Shown one piece after another: positions 1 to 8,967 of a stretch of DNA of 64,000 nt. Made by a program: the position numbers and the translations under genes. Positions within the stretch are counted from its first letter, which is position 1. The number at the start of each line of letters is the position of its first letter. Location: assembly GCA_020344415.1 (NCBI GenBank), contig CP070825.1:2581105-2645104 (forward strand), written 5' to 3'. This DNA is from Candidatus Aminicenantota bacterium. GTDB lineage: Bacteria > Acidobacteriota > Aminicenantia > Aminicenantales > Aminicenantaceae. Under the pieces are notes generated by a model. That model was not told the origin of the DNA and ran no database searches. It saw only the letters and a program-made list of their open reading frames with translations.

Positions 1-579
1 GTGCGGACACCAATGAACAGGCCTCTTTCCCTTATAGACATTCCCAGAAGCAAAAAAGGAAGCAAGATAACGGATAACTTCTGCTTCATATTCGGGATGC
101 ATTGTTAAGTAAGGATTTTCCCATTCACCAAAGACTCCCAATCTTTTGAACTCGTTTCTCTGGATGTCAACATATTTCAGAGCATATTTCCTGCATTCTT
201 CTCTAATTTCTAAAGTAGAGAGCTCCCTCTTCTTTTTTCCTAAGAGTTGGTCCACCTTGATTTCAATAGGAAGGCCATGGCAATCCCAGCCAGGCAAATA
301 AGGAGACCGATAGCCCTGCATGGTTTTAGCTTTGATGATAAAGTCCTTCAGGATCTTGTTCAGAACTGTCCCTAGATGGATATTTCCGTTAGCATAGGGA
401 GGTCCATCATGCAGGACAAAAGATGGACAATCTTCCCTTTTCTTCTGGATTTTCTGGTAAAGATTCGCCTCTTCCCACCGCTTTATGATCTCAGGCTCTT
501 TTTGCGCAAGCTTTGCCTTCATAGAAAAGGATGTTTGAGGGAGGTTCAAGGTTTCCTTTATTTTCTCGCTTTCTACCAT
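1..579 (-). CDS. ileS: Isoleucyl-tRNA synthetase, N-terminal part (runs off left edge)
   Basis: Class I aminoacyl-tRNA synthetase that charges tRNA-Ile in the cytoplasm. Only the first 193 codons are in the window. Visible are the class I signature [13 protein letters not shown] (residues 58-70; the HIGH element reads HLGT), the [10 protein letters not shown] segment near residue 100 that follows it in IleS, and KRPVHWCP at the window edge, which is typical of IleS just before the editing domain. The ATG at 579 is preceded by AAGGAG at a normal distance and by a -10 box, so the start is well supported. It is transcribed away from the 163-bp inverted-repeat element upstream. Reported sequence is too short to judge the KMSKS or zinc regions. 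Identity is near certain. Confidence 0.95.
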   Translation of the reverse strand, partial: MVESEKIKETLNLPQTSFSMKAKLAQKEPEIIKRWEEANLYQKIQKKREDCPSFVLHDGPPYANGNIHLGTVLNKILKDFIIKAKTMQGYRSPYLPGWDCHGLPIEIKVDQLLGKKKRELSTLEIREECRKYALKYVDIQRNEFKRLGVFGEWENPYLTMHPEYEAEVIRYLASFFASGNVYKGKRPVHWCPH

Positions 580-604
580 CGCTTTCTCCTTGTTCAATCG
601 CTCT

Positions 605-633
605 ATTATAAAACAAGTTATCTTATTTCTCCA
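605..633 (-). promoter_or_regulatory. Probable sigma-70 promoter of ileS
   Basis: Reading the minus strand, a perfect -10 TATAAT (605-610) has a weak -35 TGGAGA (628-633, 4 of 6) 17 bases upstream. The start codon at 579 follows with an AAGGAG ribosome site between. Confidence 0.5.
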
Positions 634-642
634 TAAAAAATA

Positions 643-805
643 TGGGGTCAGGCTTTCATAACTTTCATAACTTTTTTAAGTGCTGGAATCATGCTCCCAC
701 AAAGGGAAAGCTTTATGATTAAATGCGGAAAAATTTCTCTTCTCAATGACATCGCCAGACTTGTGGAAATAAAGGAATTATGAAAGTTATGAAAGCCTGA
801 CCCCA
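643..805. repeat. 163-bp element with perfect 27-bp terminal inverted repeats (GGGGTCAGG core)
   Basis: The left arm (643-669) begins TGGGGTCAGGCTTTCATAAC and the right arm (779-805) is its exact reverse complement, ending GCCTGACCCCA. The 109 bases between carry no ORF of note. Related arms occur at 28639-28704 and a single arm at 37171-37181. The GGGGTCAGG ends resemble REP/RAYT-type (Y1 transposase-linked) sequences that I know from other genomes, but no transposase is present here, so the element would be non-autonomous. It fills most of the gap between ileS and nadB. Confidence 0.8.
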
Positions 806-812
806 ATGAGAA

Positions 813-2387
813 TTAGGTTTTGATAAAGTGGGCTCCCCTACTCTCAGGATTGTTAATGGCAGCGTAGGTAATCAACTGCGCAACCTGGATTCCGTGTTTC
901 AATCCGACCACCTTTGCATCCATTCTTGCTTCTTTATAGAATTTCTCTATCCTATGCCGGAGATAATCTAAGTCAGCCTTAGCACGCTCCAAGCGCTTCC
1001 TTGTACGGATGATTCCTGCGTAGTTCCACATAGTCGAGCGAACGGACAACCAGTCCTGGTTGATCAAAGCCGGATCAATTTCTTCCTCTTTTTCTGGGTA
1101 ATACCACTCGTGTATATCCGAATCCCTATAGGGCGCTCCTGGATCAAAATGGGAGGCGATGTATTTAGAGGCTCTCGTTCCCCAAACTAAACCTTCCAAA
1201 AGAGAAGTAGAGGCCAAACGATTTGCACCATGGACGCCTGTACAGGATACCTCCCCAACCGCAAAAAGACCTTTAAGCGAGCTCTTTCCCCATATGTCCA
1301 CTATAACCCCTCCACAGCAATAATGGGCTGCAGGAACTACAGGTATAGGTTCTTTTGTTATATCGATTCCGTATTTTATGCACGTCTGATAGATATTGGG
1401 AAACCTTTTTTTGATATCAATCTTAGCATAAGAAGCTAGATCCAGGAAAACGTAATTGGAATTACTATTGATCATTTCTTCATAGATCGCCCGGGTTACC
1501 TCATCCCGAGGTCCGAGTTCTCTTTTCTCGTTATAGTTTTCCATAAAAGTCTGGCCATCTTTAGTCTTCAGCCGCGCACCTTCTCCCCTGACTGTCTCAG
1601 AGATCAAAAATCCATCTGCGTCCCGATGAAAGAGTGAGGTGGGATGAAACTGAATATATTCCATATTGACAATTCTGGCACCTGCTCTATAAGCCATGGC
1701 ATAGCCATCTCCAATGGCACCTTGCGGATTTGAAGTATAAAGATAGACAGCACTGCAGCCCCCAGTTGCTAAGATAGTGAAAGGAGAATATATATTCTTG
1801 ACCTTTTTGTTTTGATTATCCAAGACATAAGCACCGATGCATTGTGTCTCCTTGTAGTAGGCCACGGGATTTTTAGAATGATGAGGCACGGTCAGCAAGT
1901 CCACAGCCGTATGGTCTGACAGGAGGGTCACATTTGAATAGTTCTTCAGAACTTTGATAAATTTTTCTTCTATCGTCTTCCCTGTCGTATCCTTTATATG
2001 GAGGATTCTCCTCCGGGAATGCCCCGCTTCTTGAGCATAATCTAAAGAATCTGGGGAACTGCGGGAGAATGGAATCTTCAATTCTTTAATCAAGATATCA
2101 TCCACTATCTTTTTGCCCTCATTGGATAAAATCTCAACCGCTTCAGGATAATTGATTCCGTCACCTGTTTCAATGATATCTTCTTTTAAAAGTTCTGGAT
2201 GATCATCATGTCCGAGAGAAACAATCCCCCCCTGGGCATAAAAAGTATTGGATTCCTCCGGGGTTAAATTCTTAGTGATGACGACAACTCTGAGGCCGCT
2301 CTTGGCCGCTTCCAGAGCCGCACTGGCTCCTGCGATTCCACACCCTATGATTAATAAGTCAGTACTTATGCTCTTGTCTTTAACCAT
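813..2387 (-). CDS. nadB: L-aspartate oxidase
   Basis: Flavoenzyme that oxidises L-aspartate to iminoaspartate, the first step of de novo NAD synthesis; in anaerobes fumarate can be the electron acceptor. The 524-residue protein has the N-terminal FAD dinucleotide motif GCGIAGASAALEAA (15-28), the SNTFYAQGGI segment, the succinate-dehydrogenase-like GPRDEVTRA arginine region (near 295), HYCCGG (near 361) and the GANRLASTSLLEGLVWG signature (near 393-409). Length matches the family. It is the second gene of a nadC-nadB operon: the nadC stop is 6 bases upstream, and AAAGGACA just before the ATG serves as ribosome site. No nadA is visible, so the quinolinate synthase that must act between the two is encoded elsewhere. 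Confidence 0.95.
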   Translation of the reverse strand: MVKDKSISTDLLIIGCGIAGASAALEAAKSGLRVVVITKNLTPEESNTFYAQGGIVSLGHDDHPELLKEDIIETGDGINYPEAVEILSNEGKKIVDDILIKELKIPFSRSSPDSLDYAQEAGHSRRRILHIKDTTGKTIEEKFIKVLKNYSNVTLLSDHTAVDLLTVPHHSKNPVAYYKETQCIGAYVLDNQNKKVKNIYSPFTILATGGCSAVYLYTSNPQGAIGDGYAMAYRAGARIVNMEYIQFHPTSLFHRDADGFLISETVRGEGARLKTKDGQTFMENYNEKRELGPRDEVTRAIYEEMINSNSNYVFLDLASYAKIDIKKRFPNIYQTCIKYGIDITKEPIPVVPAAHYCCGGVIVDIWGKSSLKGLFAVGEVSCTGVHGANRLASTSLLEGLVWGTRASKYIASHFDPGAPYRDSDIHEWYYPEKEEEIDPALINQDWLSVRSTMWNYAGIIRTRKRLERAKADLDYLRHRIEKFYKEARMDAKVVGLKHGIQVAQLITYAAINNPESRGAHFIKT

Positions 2388-2393
2388 TGTCCT

Positions 2394-3227
2394 TTAATCA
2401 ACAAATTCAATGCTGAGATCAACTGATTTATAAGAGTGGGTCAAGCTCCCCACAGATATAAAATCGATTCCTAAAGAGGCAATCTGCCTTACCTTTTTTA
2501 AGTTTACTTTGCCTGAAACCTCCAGGGGGACCTTCCCTTTCAACCACTTGACTACTTCACTCATCTTTTCCAACGGCATATTATCAAGCATGACCATATC
2601 CGCGCCGCTCTGGACTGCTTCCTTAACATCTTCTAGGCTTGTTGCTTCAACCTCCACCTTTATTCCTCTTTTTACTCTTTCTTTGGCACATCCGACAGCT
2701 TCTTGAATACTGCCGATAAGCTTAAGATGATTATCCTTTATCAGCACCATCTCAGAAAGATTGGGACGATGATTCAAGCCTCCTCCCATCTTAACCGCAT
2801 ATTTTTCTAAAAACCTCAAGCTTGGGGTTGTCTTTCGCGTATCGAGAATCTTTGTTCGGGTCCCTTCCAAGGCTTTGACAAACTCCGTTGTTGTTGTGGC
2901 AATACCTGACATGCGCTGAAGAAAATTCAAAGCTGTACGCTCGCCTTTGAGAAGAGAAATCGAATTGCCTTTAAGTCTGGCAAGGATATCGCCTTTTTTA
3001 AAATTTTGCCCATCTTCAAAAAACTTTTTAAAACTGACAGCAGCATCAATTTTTCGAAAAACACGTCTCGCAACTTCTATCCCAGCCAGAACACCTCGTT
3101 CTTTTGCTATGATGATTGCCTTAGATACCGAATCAGAGGGAATAATGCTGTCAGATGTAATATCGCCCCGAGGCATATCCTCCTTCAATGCTGCTTCAAT
3201 AACAGCATCTAGTTCTTTTTCCTTCAT
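2394..3227 (-). CDS. nadC: Nicotinate-nucleotide pyrophosphorylase (quinolinate phosphoribosyltransferase)
   Basis: Converts quinolinate and PRPP to nicotinate mononucleotide, CO2 and pyrophosphate. The 277-residue protein shows the N-terminal ALKEDMPRGDITSD segment, the active-site RKTTPSLRFLEKYAVKMGG with LNHR, EVEATSLEDV, MLDNM and the SGKVNLKKV barrel motifs, in family order. The frame is open back to 3299, but the added 24 residues look unlike the family and contain a strong promoter (3235-3263); the ATG at 3227 gives the family-typical N-terminus. No Shine-Dalgarno sequence precedes this ATG and the -10 box ends only 7 bases before it, so the mRNA is probably leaderless. nadB follows 6 bases downstream. 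Confidence 0.93.
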   Translation of the reverse strand: MKEKELDAVIEAALKEDMPRGDITSDSIIPSDSVSKAIIIAKERGVLAGIEVARRVFRKIDAAVSFKKFFEDGQNFKKGDILARLKGNSISLLKGERTALNFLQRMSGIATTTTEFVKALEGTRTKILDTRKTTPSLRFLEKYAVKMGGGLNHRPNLSEMVLIKDNHLKLIGSIQEAVGCAKERVKRGIKVEVEATSLEDVKEAVQSGADMVMLDNMPLEKMSEVVKWLKGKVPLEVSGKVNLKKVRQIASLGIDFISVGSLTHSYKSVDLSIEFVD

Positions 3228-3234
3228 GGTAGAG

Positions 3235-3263
3235 ATTATAAGTTTTTCACACCTGCCAGTCAA
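3235..3263 (-). promoter_or_regulatory. Strong sigma-70-type promoter of nadC-nadB
   Basis: On the minus strand TTGACT (3258-3263), a 17-base spacer, and a perfect TATAAT (3235-3240). The ATG at 3227 begins 7 bases after the -10 box, so the expected start of transcription is at or next to the start codon. Confidence 0.8.
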
Positions 3264-3326
3264 TTTACATCGCAGATACGAAAGGGGTCGAGAAACCAAA
3301 AACGCTTCCAGCTTGATATATATGGT

Positions 3327-3356
3327 TTGACTTTAACCCTCGAGAGAAATTAATAT
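3327..3356 (+). promoter_or_regulatory. Probable promoter of the 3364 membrane-protein gene
   Basis: TTGACT (3327-3332), 18-base spacer, TAATAT (3351-3356). The GTG start at 3364 follows after 7 bases with no Shine-Dalgarno sequence, again a leaderless arrangement. It lies back to back with the nadC promoter. Confidence 0.6.
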
Positions 3357-3363
3357 ACCAAAA

Positions 3364-4389
3364 GTGGCAAAAAATAAACTTTTCTATATATTGCTTTCTT
3401 TCGCTGCCTCTATCGTCCTCATATGGGTCCTGCTCTCTCAAATTAACCTAGGGGATTTAACGAAAACCTTTACTGAAATCGAGTATACATTTCTTCTCAT
3501 TTACATTGCCATCGCTCTAAGTGCTACTGGATTTCGAGCCTGGCGGTATAAATTACTCCTTTATCCTTATTCTATAACCTGGAGAAACATTATTCTGGTG
3601 ACATTGATCCGCAATCTGTTTGTCGACCTTTTGCCAGCGCGCATCGGCTCTCTCTCATACATTTATATTTTGAATAAGAGGTTAACGTATTCATTCGAGA
3701 TAGCTACTTCGACATTTGTTATAGCCATCATTTTTGACTTCCTCACTCTCAGTCCTTTTTTGATCTTGGCCATTTTTATTGTTGGACTAGCCGCCACAGC
3801 CATCTCAACCCTGTCTCTTCTCACCCTCTCCGTCCTCTTTTTTTTCGTCATCTTCGTTATTCTCTGGAGAATCACACAAATCTCATCTTTTCTCCTGAAA
3901 TTTTATAGGCTTCTGCTTAAGCTTTTTAATGCAGAAAGTAAGAGATGGGCAAAATTAACAATCGAAAAATTCCATCTAACCATTGAATATCTTTCTGAAA
4001 TCAAGAAGAAAAAAATTTTTGGACGCATTCTTTCCCTCTCCTTTCTCATCCGGCTTGCCAAATACGGTTCCCTTTATTTTCTTCTCCTTTCTCTGCTCCA
4101 AAGTCACGGGTTTTCCTTTAAAACCCTGAGTTTCTGGAAAAATATCCTTGGAATCACAGGGGCAGAACTGTCGTCGGCTCTTCCGGTCAAAGGAATCGCC
4201 GGGTTTGGCACCTGGGAATCTGCATGGGCTTTAACCTTCAAGCTGATGAGCTTTGAAAAGGAGCTCGCAATTCTTTCAGGAATAGGGGTTCACCTCATCA
4301 CAAACCTTTTTGAATATTCCTTAGGAATACTCGCTATTTTTATTCTTGCTTTCCCTTTGATAAAGAAAACAAAGAAAAAAAAGAAATAG
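3364..4389 (+). CDS. Flippase-like / lysylphosphatidylglycerol-synthase transmembrane-region family protein
   Basis: Integral inner-membrane protein of 341 residues with about eight hydrophobic segments, a short basic tail and no soluble domain. The segment LLPARIGSLSYIYILNKR (about 85-102) matches the conserved PAR-x-GE region of the UPF0104/AglD family, and GIAGFGTWESAW (about 278-289) matches the conserved second half. Members include the membrane part of MprF and glycolipid-linked proteins, and are thought to move or modify lipids. The substrate cannot be told from sequence. GTG is the start: there is no better in-frame codon and the promoter just upstream supports a leaderless message. 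It stands alone, divergent from nadC. Confidence 0.75.
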   Translation: MAKNKLFYILLSFAASIVLIWVLLSQINLGDLTKTFTEIEYTFLLIYIAIALSATGFRAWRYKLLLYPYSITWRNIILVTLIRNLFVDLLPARIGSLSYIYILNKRLTYSFEIATSTFVIAIIFDFLTLSPFLILAIFIVGLAATAISTLSLLTLSVLFFFVIFVILWRITQISSFLLKFYRLLLKLFNAESKRWAKLTIEKFHLTIEYLSEIKKKKIFGRILSLSFLIRLAKYGSLYFLLLSLLQSHGFSFKTLSFWKNILGITGAELSSALPVKGIAGFGTWESAWALTFKLMSFEKELAILSGIGVHLITNLFEYSLGILAIFILAFPLIKKTKKKKK

Positions 4390-4562
4390 ATATTTGCCTT
4401 TCCCCCCTCTATTTAATAAAATAGACGCGCTTTCTCTAAGAATAAGCGTTTCCTAATTATAATATTGATGTTCGAAATCTTAGAATATTAGAGAAAACTA
4501 TTTTTTTAATACTCAACAGTACCTTGTGAAATCAATCGAAACTTTTTGAACAGGTGGCTAAA

Positions 4563-5726
4563 ATGACAAAAAAAATAAGCAAGGAATTAGACACTAGAAG
4601 AAAGAAATACATCCGAACGATTCTCAATAAAGATAAAACAGACCTGAAGTTTTGCGTACTCGGAGCCGGTCATGGTGGTCTTTCAATGGCTGGCCATCTC
4701 GCTATAAACGGTTTCAGGGTTAGGCTTTATAACAGAAGCCGAAATAGAATCCTTCCCGTCATAAGACGAAAAGGCATTAAGGTCGTAGGAGAAGTCAGAG
4801 GATTCGGAAGGATAGAGTTCGCCTCCACCAACATAGAAGAATGCCTTGAAGATGCAGATGTACTAATGGTCGTCGTTCCAGCCAATGCCCATCGCTTTAT
4901 AGCTGAAACCTGTGCACCTCATCTCAAAGAGAATCATGTAGTCATTCTCAACCCAGGCAGAACAGGAGGTGCTCTGGAGTTTTTTAATACTCTCAAGGAA
5001 CGGGGCGTGAAACAGTTTCCTTTTATTGCAGAAGCACAAACATTTCTCTATGCTTCAAGGGCTCTGGGACCTGCCCATGCTAAAATCTTTTCTGTTAAGA
5101 ATTCTGTCCCTATAGCTACTCTCCCTGCTTATTGGATTCCAGGCATCCTTAAAATTATCAATCGGGCTTTCCCTCAGTTTATCCCAGGGGATAACATCTT
5201 CAAAACAAGTCTCGAAAACATAGGAGCAATCTTCCATCCAGCCCTCACGATAATGAACGCCGCATGGATCGAGGAAACCCATGGAGACTTTGAATACTAC
5301 ATTCAGGGAGCGAGTCATTCTGTTTCTGCGGTTCTTGAAAAAATAGACAAGGAAAGGCTCGAGATTGCAGCAGCATTGGGCATAAAAGTCATGAGTGCCA
5401 AAGCCTGGCTTTATACAGCATACAGCGCTACAGGAAAAGACCTTCATGAAGCCATCCAAGATAATCCTGGATATATGGGAATAAAAGCTCCTGACAGACT
5501 TCACCACCGCTACATAGATGAGGATGTCCCGATGAGCCTGGTTCCCATGGCTTCCGTCGGAGACATGTTGAAAGTCGAAACTCCTACAATTAAATCCTTT
5601 ATCCATCTTGCCTCTTTAATGAGGGGGATAGATTTTTGGGAAACAGGAAGAACAGTTGAAAAACTGGGAATCAAGGGAATGTCCATCAAAGATATCCGCC
5701 TCCTGGCTGTAGCCGGAGAAATATAA
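4563..5726 (+). CDS. Opine dehydrogenase family protein (NAD/NADP octopine/nopaline dehydrogenase type)
   Basis: The family joins an amino acid to a 2-oxoacid by NAD(P)H-dependent reductive amination, or runs the reverse reaction. The 387-residue protein has an N-terminal Rossmann fold with VLGAGHGGLSMAGHLA (about 33-48), then the catalytic-domain block NIGAIFHPALTIMNA (about 220-234), whose HP contains the family's catalytic histidine, and a C-terminal helical domain. The ATG at 4563 is preferred over the GTG at 4554 because AGGTGG (4552-4557) sits 5 bases before it. The stop is 2 bases from the start of the cobalamin-binding gene, so the two are almost certainly cotranscribed and may act in one pathway. 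Substrates are unknown. Confidence 0.85.
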   Translation: MTKKISKELDTRRKKYIRTILNKDKTDLKFCVLGAGHGGLSMAGHLAINGFRVRLYNRSRNRILPVIRRKGIKVVGEVRGFGRIEFASTNIEECLEDADVLMVVVPANAHRFIAETCAPHLKENHVVILNPGRTGGALEFFNTLKERGVKQFPFIAEAQTFLYASRALGPAHAKIFSVKNSVPIATLPAYWIPGILKIINRAFPQFIPGDNIFKTSLENIGAIFHPALTIMNAAWIEETHGDFEYYIQGASHSVSAVLEKIDKERLEIAAALGIKVMSAKAWLYTAYSATGKDLHEAIQDNPGYMGIKAPDRLHHRYIDEDVPMSLVPMASVGDMLKVETPTIKSFIHLASLMRGIDFWETGRTVEKLGIKGMSIKDIRLLAVAGEI

Positions 5727-5728
5727 AA

Positions 5729-7375
5729 GTGGCATCGGTTGCATCAAAAAAAATATTGGGAGCTTCTCTGCGCAATTGCGTTCATGTGGCAGGAATCCTA
5801 AATTTCTTAAAGTTGGCAGAACGCTACGGTTATGAAACTCATTTTTTAGGTCCGGCTGTTTCCTTGGAAAGACTAAACGAAGCAATAAGAGAATACGACC
5901 CACATATGATTGCACTCAGCTACCGATTAACTCCTGAAGTGCTGAACAAGTTATTGTCATCTTTTAAAGAAGATGTTGAAAAAAACAGATGGCAGGACAA
6001 GATTCTTATCTTTGGCGGAACTCCGCCAACCGCCGAAGTTGCTCGGAAAACCGGGCTTTTTAACGCAGTCTTTAGCGGCCTTGAGCCGTTAGAGGAACTA
6101 ATATCTTTTCTTAAAGGGAAAATTGAAGAAGAAAAAAAAGATATAATCCCTCCTCAGAACCTAATAGAAAGGATAGAGTTCAAGGCTCCTTATCCTCTCC
6201 TCCGCCACCACTTCGGGCAACCTACAGTAGAAGATACCGTGGGGGGAGCTAAAGAGATAGCCCTCTCTCAAACATTGGACATCATTTCCATAGGACCTGA
6301 CCAGAATGCCCAGGAAAGTTTTTTCCGTCCGGATGAGATGACAAAAGAGCAGGATGGCGCTGGAGGGGTGCCGCTCAGAAAAGCAGAGGATCTTGAAGCA
6401 ATTTACAAAGCGACACGCTGCGGCAACTACCCTCTGCTCCGCTGCTACTCAGGAACAAGAGATCTAATCCAATGGGCTGATATGTCGCTTCAAACAATAA
6501 ATATCGCCTGGGGAGCTGTTCCACTCTTTTGGTACAACCAGCTCGATGGTCGATCAGACCGAACACTTATAGAATCCATCACAGAAAACCAGAAAGCCAT
6601 GAATTGGTACGCTGAGCACAATCTCCCTCTGGAAATCAATGAATCTCACCACTGGAGCCTGAGGGATGCTCCTGACACTGTAGCCGTAGCCGCGGCATTT
6701 TTGGCCGCATATAATGCAAAAGAAATGGGAATCACTTATTATGTAGCCCAGTATATGTTCAATACCCCATCTCAAACTTCCCCCATTATGGATCTAGCGA
6801 AAATGCTGGCTAAAATAGAACTAATCGAGTCACTCCATGATAAAAATTTCACGACTATCCGTCAGATGAGGACAGGCCTTGCTTCCCTATCCCCTGATCC
6901 AGATGTTGCCAAAGGTCAGCTCTCTTCTTCCTGCTTATTTCAGATGGCTCTGGAACCCAGAATAATCCATGTAGTGGGATTCTCTGAAGGGGATCATGCG
7001 GCCACTGCTGCAGATGTTATAGAAAGCGCAAAAATCACACAAGGTGTCATTAAAAATTTTTTCTTAGGTCCACCTCAGATGCTGGAAGACTCGAAGCTGA
7101 AGGATAGAAAAGAGGTGCTTGCCAAAGAAGCAAAATACCTTCTTCAAACTATTAAAGAACTTTCTTCTGGGAAAGTTGAAGATCCTTGGATAGATCCCAA
7201 AACGCTTTCACAAGCCGTTCAAACGGGGTTGCTGGATGCACCTCATCTAGCTGGACGCCCGCATGCGGCCGGAAAGATAATTACTCAAATCAAGGATGGA
7301 GCCTGCTACGCCATTGATTCACACACTGGAAATTCCTTAAGCGAAGAAGAAAGAATATCCCGAATTATAAATTAA
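5729..7375 (+). CDS. Cobalamin-binding-domain protein with mutase-like C-terminal region
   Basis: The first ~125 of 548 residues read as a B12-binding domain: GASLRNCVHVAGIL (11-24) aligns with the DxHxxG loop that supplies the lower cobalt ligand His, with H19 and G22 kept but the Asp replaced by C17; the later IFGGTPP (about 96-102) matches the conserved GG strand. Residues ~170-480 look like a TIM-barrel-type catalytic region of the kind in B12 mutases (INESHHWSLRDAP near 292, GFSEGDHAATAADVIES near 418), but I cannot assign it to a named enzyme. GTG start 2 bases after the opine dehydrogenase stop; GGAG lies about 10 bases before it. A methyltransferase or a non-B12 enzyme cannot be excluded. 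Confidence 0.6.
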   Translation: MASVASKKILGASLRNCVHVAGILNFLKLAERYGYETHFLGPAVSLERLNEAIREYDPHMIALSYRLTPEVLNKLLSSFKEDVEKNRWQDKILIFGGTPPTAEVARKTGLFNAVFSGLEPLEELISFLKGKIEEEKKDIIPPQNLIERIEFKAPYPLLRHHFGQPTVEDTVGGAKEIALSQTLDIISIGPDQNAQESFFRPDEMTKEQDGAGGVPLRKAEDLEAIYKATRCGNYPLLRCYSGTRDLIQWADMSLQTINIAWGAVPLFWYNQLDGRSDRTLIESITENQKAMNWYAEHNLPLEINESHHWSLRDAPDTVAVAAAFLAAYNAKEMGITYYVAQYMFNTPSQTSPIMDLAKMLAKIELIESLHDKNFTTIRQMRTGLASLSPDPDVAKGQLSSSCLFQMALEPRIIHVVGFSEGDHAATAADVIESAKITQGVIKNFFLGPPQMLEDSKLKDRKEVLAKEAKYLLQTIKELSSGKVEDPWIDPKTLSQAVQTGLLDAPHLAGRPHAAGKIITQIKDGACYAIDSHTGNSLSEEERISRIIN

Positions 7376-7536
7376 TCTCCTTGGATAACTTTTCTTTGAG
7401 GACTTTCGTTCTAGTTACTGAGAGATGTTAGGAAGAATTTCTCAATCCAAATTAAAAGGCGAGTTTATCGCAAGAACAATTCCGCAAGATTCATTTCTTT
7501 TTATCTCAGCAAATTCAGTTTCAAAAATATGAAAAA

Positions 7537-8967
7537 ATGAAAAATTTTTCTTCTCTTACTTATAAGGATCATTTCCATATTCCTCACGATGAGCTTCAAA
7601 AATATCTTAATATTGCACTCTCTAGAGGCGGAGATTTCTCCGAGATATTCCTGGAATATAAAATCTTTAATTTAATCAACATGGAAGAAGACATCATCAA
7701 AGAAACCGCTGAAAGCATAAGCCTTGGCTTAGGAATAAGAGTATTATCAGGCGAAAAAACAGGATATGGATACACCAATGATCTATCTTTTGAAAAAATT
7801 AAAAAAGCCGCACTCACTGCGGCCTCCATCGCTTCCCGTTCTGCGACCAGAAATGCCCTTCCCCTCTCTTCGAGCCAAATCCATCACAACTTCCATCCTG
7901 TTAAAAAACCTGTCCAAAAGGAAAAACTGGAAAAAAAGATTGCACTTGTCAAGATAGCCTATCTCTCTGCCCAAAATTTTGATTCAAAAATAAAGAAAGT
8001 GAAAGCGTCTTTTATCGACCAGACTCAGTACATACTGATTGTCAATTCAGACGGACTAATGGCATTTGATGTTCGTCCACTTGTGAAACTGGTGTGTGTG
8101 GCACTCGCTGAAAAAGAGGAAAAAAGAGAGGCAGGCTTTTCAGGCGGTGGTGGAAGAATTGGCATGGAATATTTTGTGGACCTCCTCACTCCAGAAGAAA
8201 TTGGTAGAGAGGCTGCTGCAGAAGCATTGAATCTTCTTGATGCAGTGGAGCCTCCAGCAGGGGAAATGCCTGTTGTTCTGGCCCCTGGCCACAGCGGAGT
8301 GCTCGTCCATGAAGCCGTGGGCCATCTTCTCGAGGCTGATTTCAACAGAAAAAAAACCTCCATTTTCTGGGATAAAATGGGAAAAGAAGTCGCTGCGAGA
8401 CAGGTTACAATCTTTGATGACCCTACAATTCCCTACTTTCGAGGTTCCTATAATATCGACGATGAAGGCACCGCTCCAAAGAAGACTCCTCTCATTGAAA
8501 AGGGAATCATGACCGGGATGCTTCAGGACAGGCTTTCAGCCAAATTGATGAATAAGGAACTGACAGGACATGGGCGGAGACAGGACTATGCCTCCATTCC
8601 TATTCCCAGGATGGGCAATACATATATAGACAAAGGTGAGTATACACCTGAGGAAATAATCAAATCTGTGGAGCGAGGGTTCTATGCCTCTAAATACCAG
8701 GGGGGCCAAGTAGAAGATTCAGGTAAGTTCACTTTTTCTGTAAGTTCTGGCTTTCTTATTGAAGAAGGCAAAATCACAGCTCCGGTTAAACAAGCCACTT
8801 TGATCGGAACCAATATCGGTGTCTTGAAAAACGTTGAAATGATTGGTTCTGACCTAGAATATGGCCTCCAAACAGGAACTTGTGGAAAAGAAGGCCAGGA
8901 AATCCCTGTTGCTGATGGCTGTCCTACTATAAAAATTTCTAAGATGACAGTTGGGGGATTGAAGTGA
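7537..8967 (+). CDS. tldD: TldD metalloprotease subunit (PmbA/TldD family)
   Basis: Zinc-protease subunit of the TldD/TldE complex, which in E. coli processes microcin and CcdA-like unfolded peptides in the cytoplasm. The 476-residue protein carries the catalytic HExxxH as HEAVGHLLEAD (258-268), followed by FRGSYNIDDEGT, the PRMGNTY segment and the C-terminal GTCGKEGQ region with the conserved cysteine. Length fits TldD. The ATG has no clear Shine-Dalgarno sequence. The next gene begins inside its last codons with a 4-base overlap, the usual tldD-tldE arrangement. Confidence 0.93.
   Translation: MKNFSSLTYKDHFHIPHDELQKYLNIALSRGGDFSEIFLEYKIFNLINMEEDIIKETAESISLGLGIRVLSGEKTGYGYTNDLSFEKIKKAALTAASIASRSATRNALPLSSSQIHHNFHPVKKPVQKEKLEKKIALVKIAYLSAQNFDSKIKKVKASFIDQTQYILIVNSDGLMAFDVRPLVKLVCVALAEKEEKREAGFSGGGGRIGMEYFVDLLTPEEIGREAAAEALNLLDAVEPPAGEMPVVLAPGHSGVLVHEAVGHLLEADFNRKKTSIFWDKMGKEVAARQVTIFDDPTIPYFRGSYNIDDEGTAPKKTPLIEKGIMTGMLQDRLSAKLMNKELTGHGRRQDYASIPIPRMGNTYIDKGEYTPEEIIKSVERGFYASKYQGGQVEDSGKFTFSVSSGFLIEEGKITAPVKQATLIGTNIGVLKNVEMIGSDLEYGLQTGTCGKEGQEIPVADGCPTIKISKMTVGGLK

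Noticed and set aside
3228..3299. N-terminal extension of nadC to 3299
   Set aside because: The stretch contains a consensus promoter and does not resemble the family N-terminus; ATG 3227 is used.
4389..4562. Short hairpins after the flippase-like gene as terminators
   Set aside because: Stems (CTATTT/AAATAG, GCGCTT/AAGCG with interruptions) are short and lack a following T run.
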